64,000 bases of DNA, taken from assembly GCA_017522685.1 (NCBI GenBank), contig JAFWYN010000015.1, positions 39,798-103,797 on the forward strand. Reading direction: 5' to 3'. How positions within the stretch are numbered: position 1 is the stretch's first letter; every line of letters begins with the position of its first letter. The notes below the pieces were generated by a model. That model did no database searches. It saw only the letters and a program-made list of their open reading frames with translations, and was not told where the DNA came from. A program made the translations under genes and the position numbers. Source of the stretch: Lachnospiraceae bacterium. Its GTDB lineage: Bacteria > Bacillota_A > Clostridia > Lachnospirales > Lachnospiraceae. Below are positions 8,631 through 16,484 of the stretch, piece by piece.

Positions 8631-9095
8631 TTATAACTTTCTGATGGGGAAGAACATGAAGTTCTTGCCGGTTTCTGGACAGGTAAAGTCATGAACGGCG
8701 CCTACCAGTGTCAGGTTGTTTTCAGCCAAATAGTTTAAGGTTTGGGGGAAAGTGTCCCCGCCTTCACATTCTGCATAAACATATTCATAGCCGGGGACGG
8801 TCCATTTGGTCCAGCCTCCGGGAGCTTCTGCAGCATCATCACATTCCACTCCTGCCAGATAGAGCCCCTGGCTGAAGCCTTCTTCCCATGGGAGGAAAGA
8901 GTGGGAAAAGTCCGACATGGCACCCCAGATACCTAAGAGATTGCCTTGTTCGTCTTTCTTGGCCAGATCCGCCACTTCTCCAAAGTGACTATTAGCATCT
9001 TCCCATAAGCGCTGAATAAAACCGTCACCATCTTTGGTGGAGCCTTCTTTGCCGATGACCGCAAAAGATTCCTTGATACATGTGTTGATATTCAT
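8631..9095 (-). CDS. GyrI-like small-molecule-binding (effector) protein
   Basis: A 154-residue stand-alone protein of the GyrI-like/AraC effector-binding (SOUL-like) fold. It has the repeated beta-alpha-beta-beta layout, beginning 'ESFAVIGKEGSTKDG' and including 'SDFSHSFLPWEEGF' and 'YLAGVECDDA', and ends with an aromatic strand 'NFMFFPIRKL'. There is no DNA-binding domain. AAGGAGG precedes the ATG on the minus strand. It is the first gene of a minus-strand unit with the AraC gene. It may act as a partner that senses or buffers a ligand for the regulator, or as a small-molecule hydrolase, since some GyrI-like proteins hydrolyse cyclopropane-containing compounds. The function is not determined. 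Confidence 0.75.
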   Translation of the reverse strand: MNINTCIKESFAVIGKEGSTKDGDGFIQRLWEDANSHFGEVADLAKKDEQGNLLGIWGAMSDFSHSFLPWEEGFSQGLYLAGVECDDAAEAPGGWTKWTVPGYEYVYAECEGGDTFPQTLNYLAENNLTLVGAVHDFTCPETGKNFMFFPIRKL

Positions 9096-9127
9096 AGGGG
9101 ACCTCCTTAAAAATATATGTTTTATTT

Positions 9128-9156
9128 ATTATCGCATCTTGTATAAAGGATGGCAA
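9128..9156 (-). promoter_or_regulatory. Predicted promoter of the GyrI-like/AraC unit
   Basis: On the minus strand: TTGCCA (9151-9156), 17-base spacer, GATAAT (9128-9133), about 33 bases before the ATG. It is a good sigma-A match. Confidence 0.6.
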
Positions 9157-9219
9157 TAGAAAAACATACAAATCTACGAAAAAGCGACATGTATCCAATG
9201 AAAACGTCATGCATAAGTC

Positions 9220-9248
9220 TTGGCATGTTGGTTGCATATAGTTATAAT
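9220..9248 (+). promoter_or_regulatory. Predicted promoter of the sugar-acid operon
   Basis: TTGGCA (9220-9225), 17-base spacer, TATAAT (9243-9248). The leader that follows contains TGACG...CGTCA arms (9261-9265 and 9288-9292) that could be an operator. It is back-to-back with the minus-strand promoter 64 bases away. Confidence 0.62.
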
Positions 9249-9311
9249 AAAATTGCATAGTGACGGTTAGTGCCAAATGTGACAAAGCGTCAAAAAATAG
9301 GAGGACTTAAA

Positions 9312-10514
9312 ATGCTGGTAAAAGGTACGTACTTTCAGAATGATACAGAGAACCCATTAGTGTATGGGGATGTGGAGATAAGAAACGACAAGCGCATGAG
9401 ACTGCGCGGAGAAGAAGAGAAGGAAGGTATCCTCTGTGAGCCGGTTATGGTAGGCTTCTGCGGCACGGATAATGAGCTTATGAATATGGGAAGCCGTGGA
9501 GAACTGGGGGCCAAGTTCCCGATAGGTACCAACCGATTGATTAACGGTCATGAAGGTATCGTGTGGGTACCTTCCCGGAATCGTTTCGCCATTGTGCTGA
9601 TTCGTGGAGGAAACAGCTATGACCCCACCCGTTATACGGAGGAGGAGACCTATTTTGAATACGGCTGTGACCAGGCAGACGGTCTGTTTGCAGATAAGCA
9701 GTACTTCCATCCGGATATGCTATTGCCCATTCCGGAGGGTTATGTGGAAAACGGTAAGTTAAAGCTTTCCTTCGCTAAGAAAATGGTATTTCCGGATCCT
9801 TTCGCCTGTATGTTGTTCCAGCTGGAGCGTATGGAGGATTTGGGCAGCGCCCACAATTTCCGGGTGGCTATGCGTAAGTATAAATGCGGGGAGGAAGAGG
9901 CACGTAGGATTGCCAAGGAGGAAATCTTCGACCGCACGGTGATTTTCGGTCTGGGTACCACCGGTATGTTTATCGGAGACTTGATTTTACGTAACCATAA
10001 GAATGCCAAGGTGCTGTTCGTAGCAAGAAGTGCTGCGGATTCGCCAAAGGTACAGTTTGCCTTAAAGGAAACCAATGCAGAGTATCTGCAAAATATTTTT
10101 GATAGTGAGGAAGAATTGGCCAAGGCTATCATAGAAAAGCTGGGCGGAAGGGCCACCACCTTTATCGGTGTTAGCGGCAGCAATGTGGAGCATAGAATTG
10201 CATTCGAACATAAGGTGCTGGGCTGTAACGGTATTTACAACAGCTTTTCCTTAGGACCTAAGATTACCTTCGATACTATGCCCTTTGGTTTTGAAAATCA
10301 TTTGATTCTGGCTTCCATCAATTTCCGCCAGGACCATATGGAGGAGGCCATCCGACTGTTGGCAGAGAGTCATTATGATGAAATTGTGGAGCTGATTGAC
10401 AGGGAAGAATTTGCAACAGACCCTATGGGGGCTTATAAGAATAAAATCTACAGTAAGAATGCACCCATGAAGACAGCGGTGATTTGGAATAAAAACTATG
10501 TGGAAGAGGCATAA
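9312..10514 (+). CDS. Glucose-dehydrogenase-like MDR oxidoreductase
   Basis: A medium-chain zinc dehydrogenase of about 400 residues, resembling archaeal/bacterial glucose 1-dehydrogenase, which oxidises an aldose at C1 to the aldonolactone. Zinc ligands are suggested by Cys in 'GFCGTDNELMNMG' and His-Glu in 'INGHEGIVWV'. The nucleotide fold starts at 'VIFGLGTTGMFIGDL'. The four-Cys structural zinc lobe of alcohol dehydrogenases is absent, as in the glucose dehydrogenase group. The ATG at 9312 follows AGGAGG by 7 bases; the GTG at 9270 is an unlikely start. It is the first gene of the sugar-acid operon. The substrate is not evident: the downstream genes suggest an L-galacto-configured sugar rather than D-glucose. 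It could instead act on a sugar acid. Confidence 0.78.
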   Translation: MLVKGTYFQNDTENPLVYGDVEIRNDKRMRLRGEEEKEGILCEPVMVGFCGTDNELMNMGSRGELGAKFPIGTNRLINGHEGIVWVPSRNRFAIVLIRGGNSYDPTRYTEEETYFEYGCDQADGLFADKQYFHPDMLLPIPEGYVENGKLKLSFAKKMVFPDPFACMLFQLERMEDLGSAHNFRVAMRKYKCGEEEARRIAKEEIFDRTVIFGLGTTGMFIGDLILRNHKNAKVLFVARSAADSPKVQFALKETNAEYLQNIFDSEEELAKAIIEKLGGRATTFIGVSGSNVEHRIAFEHKVLGCNGIYNSFSLGPKITFDTMPFGFENHLILASINFRQDHMEEAIRLLAESHYDEIVELIDREEFATDPMGAYKNKIYSKNAPMKTAVIWNKNYVEEA

Positions 10515-10525
10515 GGGGGAGAAGG

Positions 10526-11539
10526 ATGAAGACAGTATTAATCGAGAAACCATTTGAAATCGCGGTGACAGATACAGAAATGCCGATACCCGGGGATGGA
10601 GAGGCATTATTAAAGGTTTTGTACTGCGGTGTTTGCGGTGCGGATGTATCCAGTTATACGGGCAATCAGCCCTTTACCACCTATCCCAGAATCCCGGGAC
10701 ATGAGTTTAGTGCACAAATTGTATCCATTCCGCATAATGACAAGGGATTAAAAGCAGGGGATATTGTAACCGCCAATCCCTATTTTAACTGTGGCAGCTG
10801 CTATTCCTGCGAAAGAGGCTATGTGAACTGCTGTACCGACAATCAGACCATGGGCGTACAGAGGGACGGTAGCTTCCGTGAATACATAGTGATGCCTGTG
10901 GAGCGTATTTATCCGGGCAAGGGTTTGTCAGCCAAGGAGCTGGCTTTAGTGGAGCCCTTTACCATTAGTTATCATGCATTGCACAGAGCACCTGTGAAAA
11001 AGGGTGACAAAGTGTTAATCGTGGGAGCCGGTCCCATCGGTTTGTTTGCCCTGATTGCGGCAAAGGCCCAGGGAGCGGAAGTATATGTAGCAGATTTGCT
11101 GGAGGGCAGATTGGAAAAGGCACTGCATTTCGGTGCGGACGGAGTAATCAATTCCGGCAAGACTGATATTGTGGAAGAAGCCATGAAGATTACCGGCGGT
11201 AATGGTTTCGATGTGTGTGTGGAAGCCTGTGGACTTCCCGTAACTTTCCTGTCCTGTATCGATTGCGCAGCCTTCGCAGCCAATATTATTTTAATCGGTA
11301 ACGGCAAGAAAGAGACCACCTTCCTCCATTCCATCCTCTTAAAAAAGGAGTTGAATGTATTCGGTAGCCGTAATTCCTATGCAAGGGATTTTGAGGCGGT
11401 GATAGACTTGATAGCAGGCGGAAATGTAAATGTGCTGGATATGGTCAGCGCCGTGTATCCGGTAGATAAAGCGGATGAAGCCTTTAAGGCTTTGGTGGAA
11501 AACGACGGCAGCCTGGCGAAGGTATTGATTGAACTGTAG
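10526..11539 (+). CDS. Zinc-dependent sugar-acid dehydrogenase, LgoD/RspB-like
   Basis: A 337-residue MDR dehydrogenase. The N-terminus 'MKTVLIEKPFEIAV' and overall layout resemble E. coli RspB and LgoD (L-galactonate 5-dehydrogenase, giving D-tagaturonate). The catalytic Cys is in 'CGVCGADV', followed by 'GHEF'. The structural zinc lobe 'CGSCYSCERGYVNC' is present, and the Rossmann motif is 'VGAGPIGLFALIAA'. It lies 11 bases after the first gene and 12 before the tagaturonate reductase, so the operon supplies exactly the enzyme that would use its product. L-galactonate oxidation is therefore a well-supported inference, although threonine or other polyol dehydrogenase activity cannot be excluded by sequence. 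Confidence 0.8.
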   Translation: MKTVLIEKPFEIAVTDTEMPIPGDGEALLKVLYCGVCGADVSSYTGNQPFTTYPRIPGHEFSAQIVSIPHNDKGLKAGDIVTANPYFNCGSCYSCERGYVNCCTDNQTMGVQRDGSFREYIVMPVERIYPGKGLSAKELALVEPFTISYHALHRAPVKKGDKVLIVGAGPIGLFALIAAKAQGAEVYVADLLEGRLEKALHFGADGVINSGKTDIVEEAMKITGGNGFDVCVEACGLPVTFLSCIDCAAFAANIILIGNGKKETTFLHSILLKKELNVFGSRNSYARDFEAVIDLIAGGNVNVLDMVSAVYPVDKADEAFKALVENDGSLAKVLIEL

Positions 11540-11551
11540 AAAGGAAAGCGT

Positions 11552-12874
11552 ATGAAAGAAACTATAATTCAATTTGGCGAAGGCGGCTTTTTAAGAAGCT
11601 TTGCCGATGTATTTGTACATAAAATGAATGAGCAGGGTTTATATGATGGCAAGGTGGTTGTGGTACAGCCCATTGCAAAAGGTCTCATCCCTGTACTGAA
11701 TGAACAGAAGGGCGTATATCACCAGTTCCTGCGTGGTATCGAAGAGGGAGAAGTCATCAATGATTGTATCAAGGTTACTTCCATTTCCCGCGGCGTGGAC
11801 CCGTATACGGATTTTGAAGAATATCTGAAGCTGGCTCACAACCCGGATATGCATGTGGTTATTTCCAATACCACGGAGGCGGGAATCGAATATCTCGGAA
11901 CGGAAAGCATCACGGACGCACCTCCCAAGTCTTTCCCGGCCAAGTTGACCGTACTTTTGTATGAAAGATTTCAGGCAGGGCTACCCGGATTTATCATTCT
12001 TTCCTGTGAACTCATAGACAATAACGGCAAGGAACTTTTGGACTGCGTGCTGAAGTATGCTAAACTTTGGGAATTGCCGGAAGACTTTATGACCTGGGTG
12101 CAGGAAGAGAATCATTTTTGCAATACTTTGGTGGATCGTATCTGCACCGGCTATCCCAAGGATGAGGTGGCAGAGTTGACCGCCCGACTGGGAGAGGAAG
12201 ATAAGCTTATGAATACGGCGGAAATCTTCCACCTTTGGGTCATCGAAGGGGATTTTGAGAAGGAGTTTCCTTTACAGGCAGCAGGTGTGAATGTGATCTG
12301 GACTCCTGATGTAAAGCCCTATAAGAAGCGTAAGGTGCGTATCTTAAACGGCGGACACACTTCCATGGTACTGGCAGCCAGATTGTATGGCTTGTCCACT
12401 GTAAAGGAATGCCTGGATGACGAACTGGTCAATGCTTTTTTACATAAGACCATTTTTGAGGAAATCATTCCTACCCTGGGTAATACACAGGAAGACATTA
12501 CCTTCGGTAACGCAGTGCTGGAGCGCTTTGCCAATCCTTTTGTAAAGCATCAGCTTTTGAGTATCGCACTAAATTCCGTAAGTAAATTTAAGGCAAGAGT
12601 ATTGCCCACCATTTTGGAATATTATGAGGCAAACGGAGTGCTGCCTAAGTGTATGACCTTCTCTCTGGCGGCATTGATAGCTTTCTATCGTACGGACGAA
12701 GCCAATGACGGCGAAGACATCATGGCATTTATGAAGACTGCTTCCGCAGAAGATATCCTAAAGCAGGAAGGCTACTGGGGCAGGGACTTAAGCTTTATGC
12801 TTCCTGAGGTGGAGAAGTACCTGACACTTATGCAGGAGAAGGGCATGGAGCAGGCGTTTCGACAACTTTTGTAG
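11552..12874 (+). CDS. uxaB: Tagaturonate reductase (altronate oxidoreductase)
   Basis: A 440-residue member of the mannitol dehydrogenase family. It reduces D-tagaturonate to D-altronate with NADH in the cytoplasm (uronate catabolism). The nucleotide-binding motif is 'FGEGGFLRSFADVFVH'; family motifs include 'SNTTEAGI', 'LSCELIDNNGKELLDCVLKY', 'FCNTLVDRICTGYP' and 'LNGGHTSMVL'. The length is slightly under that of E. coli UxaB (483). AAAGGAAAG precedes the ATG. It stands between the LgoD-like gene and uxaA, forming a two-step route to 2-keto-3-deoxygluconate. No uronate isomerase (uxaC) lies in the window, which argues that the operon input is not galacturonate alone. Confidence 0.92.
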   Translation: MKETIIQFGEGGFLRSFADVFVHKMNEQGLYDGKVVVVQPIAKGLIPVLNEQKGVYHQFLRGIEEGEVINDCIKVTSISRGVDPYTDFEEYLKLAHNPDMHVVISNTTEAGIEYLGTESITDAPPKSFPAKLTVLLYERFQAGLPGFIILSCELIDNNGKELLDCVLKYAKLWELPEDFMTWVQEENHFCNTLVDRICTGYPKDEVAELTARLGEEDKLMNTAEIFHLWVIEGDFEKEFPLQAAGVNVIWTPDVKPYKKRKVRILNGGHTSMVLAARLYGLSTVKECLDDELVNAFLHKTIFEEIIPTLGNTQEDITFGNAVLERFANPFVKHQLLSIALNSVSKFKARVLPTILEYYEANGVLPKCMTFSLAALIAFYRTDEANDGEDIMAFMKTASAEDILKQEGYWGRDLSFMLPEVEKYLTLMQEKGMEQAFRQLL

Positions 12875-12911
12875 TTGTTACAGGAAGTGGATTGTATGAA
12901 GGAGAAAGAAT

Positions 12912-14288
12912 ATGAAGCAACTACAAATTCATGCATTAGATAATGTGGCAGTGGATGTGGAGACCGGTCACAAGGTGGCGCTGAAGGATATTCCCAAGGG
13001 GAGCAACGTGATCAAATACGGCTTCCCCATTGGTCATGCCACAAAGGATATCAAGGCGGGAGAATCGGTGCATATCCACAATGTGAAAACCAATCTGGGT
13101 GAAAAGCTTACCTACACCTATGAACCGGTACGGTATGAGTTGCCGCAGCCGCAAAGGAAAACCATCCTTGCCTATGTAAGAGAAAATGGCGACATCGGCA
13201 TCCGCAATGATATTTGGATTGTGAATACAGTGGGCTGTGTAAACAAGGTGGCTGAGAAGCTGGCAAGCCTGACAGGAGCTTTTTCTTTTCCGCACCCTTA
13301 TGGCTGTTCCCAGCTGGGGGATGACCATAAGCTGACACAACTGATATTGAAAGGTCTCATACAACATCCCAATGCAGGAGGAGTACTGGTACTGGGACTG
13401 GGCTGTGAGAATAATCATATTGCTTCCTTAAAGGAGATATTAGGAGAGGTAAATCCACACAGGGTGAAGTTTTTGAACACCCAGGATTGTGAGGATGAAA
13501 TCACCGAGGGTGTGAAACTCATAGAGGAACTGAAGGCCTATGCAGATACTTTTGAAAGGCAGCCGGTACCGGTTTCCAAACTGAAGGTAGGTTTAAAATG
13601 CGGCGGCTCCGATGGCTTTTCCGGTATTACCGCCAATCCATTAATAGGACAGTTTTCCGATTTGCTGATAGCAGCCGGCGGCAGTACGGTACTTACAGAG
13701 GTGCCGGAAATGTTCGGGGCGGAAACCATCCTTATGAATCGTTGTAAGGATGAGGCTACCTTCGAAAAGACTGTGAAACTTATCAACGACTTTAAGGATT
13801 ACTATATCCGCCACAACCAGGTGATTTACGAGAATCCCTCCCCGGGCAACAAAGCCGGCGGTATTACCACCCTGGAGGAAAAGTCCCTGGGCTGTACCCA
13901 GAAGGGTGGCATGGCACCCGTGGTGGATGTGTTGGATTACGGAGATAGGGTGGAGAAAAACGGACTGAACCTGTTATACGGTCCCGGAAATGATATGGTG
14001 GCTGTGACCAATCTGGTGGCATCGGGCTGTCATATGGTACTTTTTTCCACGGGAAGAGGTACCCCTTTGGGAGGACCGGTACCCACCGTAAAAATCGCTA
14101 CCAATCAGACACTGGCAGAGAAAAAACGAAACTGGATAGACTTTAATGCAGCTCCCATGCTGGAAGGAAAGAATCTGTCAGAAGACTTGTTTCAATATGT
14201 AATGGATGTGGCGAATGGCCTGGAAACCGCCAATGAACGGGAAGGCTATAGAGAAATAGCCATATTTAAGGATGGGGTGACACTTTGA
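12912..14288 (+). CDS. uxaA: Altronate dehydratase
   Basis: A 458-residue UxaA/GarD-family dehydratase converting D-altronate to 2-keto-3-deoxygluconate, normally iron-dependent. The N-terminal SAF domain covers about 1-75 ('GFPIGHATKDIKAGESVHIH'). The large C-terminal domain begins 'RENGDIGIRNDIWIVNTVGC' and contains 'HPYGCSQLGDDH', 'GLGCENN', 'KCGGSDGFSGITANP', 'LTEVPEMFGAE' and 'STGRGTPLGGPVPTVKIATN'. AAGGAGA precedes the ATG. Its stop overlaps the TTG start of the next gene by 4 bases. No kdgK or kdgA follows, so later steps are encoded elsewhere. Confidence 0.94.
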   Translation: MKQLQIHALDNVAVDVETGHKVALKDIPKGSNVIKYGFPIGHATKDIKAGESVHIHNVKTNLGEKLTYTYEPVRYELPQPQRKTILAYVRENGDIGIRNDIWIVNTVGCVNKVAEKLASLTGAFSFPHPYGCSQLGDDHKLTQLILKGLIQHPNAGGVLVLGLGCENNHIASLKEILGEVNPHRVKFLNTQDCEDEITEGVKLIEELKAYADTFERQPVPVSKLKVGLKCGGSDGFSGITANPLIGQFSDLLIAAGGSTVLTEVPEMFGAETILMNRCKDEATFEKTVKLINDFKDYYIRHNQVIYENPSPGNKAGGITTLEEKSLGCTQKGGMAPVVDVLDYGDRVEKNGLNLLYGPGNDMVAVTNLVASGCHMVLFSTGRGTPLGGPVPTVKIATNQTLAEKKRNWIDFNAAPMLEGKNLSEDLFQYVMDVANGLETANEREGYREIAIFKDGVTL

Positions 14289-15166
14289 GTAAATATGTGA
14301 TAATCGATGCACATTTGCATCTTTGGAAAAAACAACAGGGTATGGTAAACGGCAGACCCGTAGTGGGTGTAGGAGACGGCAAAAGCGATTTTGGAGGAGA
14401 AGTCCGCCAGATGATGCCCCCTTACATGAATGATGATGAAAATACCGTGGAGCGCTTGATCGCCAACATGAATTATGCCTGTGTGAATGGTTGCGTGGTG
14501 ACCCAGGAGTATATTGACGGCAATCAGGATGCGTATCTTTTGGAGTCCAAGGACAAATTCTCGGACCGAATCAAAATCTGCTCTCTTTATGAGGAAAAAC
14601 CCTCCTTCCTTTTAGAGGGAGCAGATGGCGTAAAAATCTGTGCGGGTCGCCTTCAGGACAAGGATTTAAAGAAATTATTGCCTGTTTTCAAAGAAATCGA
14701 AAGGGCCGGAAAGTTCCTGTCCATTGACTTGGCAGACGGAGACGAACAGGTGGAGGATATGGAGTATCTGATTGAAAGATGTCCGGATTTAAAGATTGCC
14801 ATCGGACATTTCGGCATGGTAACTACTCCCGGCTGGCAGAAGCAGATCGCCCTGGCCAAGCATAAAAATGTGTATATAGAAAGCGGTGGTCTGACCTGGT
14901 TGTTTCATAAAGAATTTTACCCCTACCCTTCCGCCATTGATGCGATTTTAGAGGCAAGGGATATCTGCGGTATGGACAAGCTGATGTGGGGCAGTGATTA
15001 TCCCCGCACCATGACGGACATCACCTACATCATGGCAGTGCGTTTTATCGCAGAATCAGACAAGCTTACAGATGCTGAAAGACGCGCCTTTCTGGGAGAG
15101 AATGCCGTGAAGTTTTATGGCTTCGGTGAGATGGTGCCCATGAAGGCGATAGCGAATATGTTGTAA
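14285..15166 (+). CDS. Amidohydrolase-family protein, probable sugar lactonase
   Basis: A 293-residue TIM-barrel metal hydrolase of the Amidohydro_2 group (COG2159/COG3618-like), which holds L-rhamnono- and L-fuconolactonases as well as decarboxylases. Metal-site motifs are His10 and His12 in 'IIDAHLHLW', 'IAIGHFGMV', and the active-site Asp in 'MWGSDYPR'. The start is TTG 14285, which overlaps the uxaA stop (TTGA) with AAGGATGGGG upstream; no better start exists. Tight coupling to a sugar-acid operon makes lactonase activity on the product of the first dehydrogenase the best guess. Dehydratase or decarboxylase activity is possible, as this family is broad. Confidence 0.72.
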   Translation: MSKYVIIDAHLHLWKKQQGMVNGRPVVGVGDGKSDFGGEVRQMMPPYMNDDENTVERLIANMNYACVNGCVVTQEYIDGNQDAYLLESKDKFSDRIKICSLYEEKPSFLLEGADGVKICAGRLQDKDLKKLLPVFKEIERAGKFLSIDLADGDEQVEDMEYLIERCPDLKIAIGHFGMVTTPGWQKQIALAKHKNVYIESGGLTWLFHKEFYPYPSAIDAILEARDICGMDKLMWGSDYPRTMTDITYIMAVRFIAESDKLTDAERRAFLGENAVKFYGFGEMVPMKAIANML

Positions 15167-15237
15167 TAAGCGGACTTACGGGGAAGTGTTGTCATCTGCA
15201 TAATATCTGTCATATATGAACCGGCTTAAGATGATTA

Positions 15238-15266
15238 TTGCAAAGGGGATAAGCTTATGTTAACAT
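15238..15266 (+). promoter_or_regulatory. Possible promoter for the 15328 gene
   Basis: TTGCAA (15238-15243), 17-base spacer, TAACAT (15261-15266, poor -10). The -10 lies inside a ten-base palindrome, ATGTTAACAT (15257-15266). Confidence 0.33.
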
Positions 15267-15327
15267 GACAAGTGTGTATGTGTACATTAACAGATTAAAC
15301 AAATGATAGGGAAAAGGAGATTAGTTT

Positions 15328-15945
15328 ATGGAAGAAAAGAAAGAGGACAAGAAATTTTTTATTGGTTTAGGAATTCTAATGGTGGCAGTGGTAATAGTGG
15401 CATGGCTCTATTCCAGAAGTGTGGTACATCCGCAGGTTACCATTAATGGAAAAGAGCTGCATACCGGTATGACGGTAGGAGAGTTGGTGGAAGAGGGCTT
15501 ATCAATAAGTTATTCTTCCTCCGGAAAGAAAGCTTTGAATATAGCGACAGAAGCGAAGGTGCCGGGGGAGAAGTATACGACTACTCCTTATTATATCATG
15601 TCAAAAGGTGAAGCCACAGATGTATGCTTCAGAGTATATAATAGTGATGTGAATGCTTGTTCTTTTAGGGAGAGTAAGATTTATTCCTTTAATTATCATG
15701 CAGGCGCTAATTCCGGAAAAAGTAAAGTGTTGATAAATGGTATTGATTTTAGAGGAATGAGTAAGGAAGAAGCAGTGGAGGCTTTTGAAGAGCTGGGTGT
15801 GAAGTTTGATAAAGATGATAAAGAAGAGTTCTTAAATGGTGAGAAAGGTATTGTAATTGGTAAATCAGGAGATTTTCATTTTACCCTGGAAACGGATTAT
15901 GAAAAAAAGGTAATAGAGTTTGTAGAGGTAAAACTTAGAGTTTAG
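15328..15945 (+). CDS. Uncharacterised membrane-anchored protein
   Basis: A 205-residue protein with a charged N-terminus, one hydrophobic segment (about residues 10-28) and an otherwise soluble, probably extracellular domain containing 'VTINGKELHTGMTVGELVEE' and later 'VLINGIDFRGMSKEEAVEAF'. These two stretches look like a repeated module (strand, turn 'NG', then a helix starting at Met-Thr/Ser), so the ectodomain may be an internal duplication. No known family is recognised. AAAGGAGA lies before the ATG. It sits between the sugar-acid operon and the FucU gene, on the same strand but separated from both by leaders of its own. Confidence 0.7.
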   Translation: MEEKKEDKKFFIGLGILMVAVVIVAWLYSRSVVHPQVTINGKELHTGMTVGELVEEGLSISYSSSGKKALNIATEAKVPGEKYTTTPYYIMSKGEATDVCFRVYNSDVNACSFRESKIYSFNYHAGANSGKSKVLINGIDFRGMSKEEAVEAFEELGVKFDKDDKEEFLNGEKGIVIGKSGDFHFTLETDYEKKVIEFVEVKLRV

Positions 15946-15986
15946 TCCGGAATACAACATCATTCAGATAAACAAACGAAAAAAAG

Positions 15987-16013
15987 CTCCTGTTATAGAA
16001 CGGTTATAGGAGG
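15987..16013 (+). promoter_or_regulatory. Small hairpin overlapping the fucU-like ribosome site
   Basis: CTCCT (15987-15991) is complementary to AGGAG of the ribosome site AGGAGG (16008-16013) with a 16-base loop. It could mask the site weakly. Five base pairs is short, so this is tentative. Confidence 0.25.
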
Positions 16014-16021
16014 ACGAAATT

Positions 16022-16462
16022 ATGTTAAAAGGAATATCACCCTTACTTTCCCCCATGCTGTTAAAGGTACTTTGTGAAATGGGGCACGGGGATACTATTG
16101 TAATTGCAGATGGCAATTTTCCGGCAGAGACTATGGGAAAGGAAGGTATTGTAATCCGCATGGATGGTCATGGAGTGCCGGAGATTCTGGAGGCTATTTT
16201 AGCAGTTTTTCCTCTTGACCAATATGTGGAAAAACCTGTATACTTGATGGAGAGAGTGCCGGGGGACAATGCGGACATTTCTATCTGGAAGACTTATGAG
16301 GAATTGATTTTAAAAACAGAAGAACGCGGTGTGCGTGTTATCGACAAGTTGGAGCGCTTTGCTTTTTACGAAGAAGCGAAGAAAGCTTATGCGGTAATTG
16401 CTACCTCGGAAACCAGTCAGTATGCTAATGTCATATTGAAAAAGGGGTGCGTGCTCTTGTAA
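16022..16462 (+). CDS. fucU: FucU/RbsD-family sugar mutarotase, FucU type
   Basis: A 146-residue member of the RbsD/FucU family, which interconverts anomers of L-fucose (FucU) or ribose (RbsD). It matches FucU rather than RbsD: 'MLKGISPLLSPMLLKVL', His22 in 'EMGHGDTIVIADGNFP', and the C-terminal signature 'FYEEAKKAYAVIATSET' followed by 'YANVILKKGC'. The cytoplasmic enzyme is decameric in the family. AGGAGG is 8 bases before the ATG. No fucose isomerase, kinase or aldolase is adjacent. The nearest sugar genes are the oxidative operon upstream, whose proposed substrate, L-galactose, differs from L-fucose only by the C6 hydroxyl. Confidence 0.9.
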   Translation: MLKGISPLLSPMLLKVLCEMGHGDTIVIADGNFPAETMGKEGIVIRMDGHGVPEILEAILAVFPLDQYVEKPVYLMERVPGDNADISIWKTYEELILKTEERGVRVIDKLERFAFYEEAKKAYAVIATSETSQYANVILKKGCVLL

Positions 16463-16484
16463 ACAAAAGAAAGGGGGAAATATA

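Noticed and set aside
16022..16462. RbsD (ribose pyranase) rather than FucU
   Set aside because: The C-terminal 'FYEEAKKAYAVIATSET' and 'ANVILKKGC' follow FucU, and no ribose genes are near.
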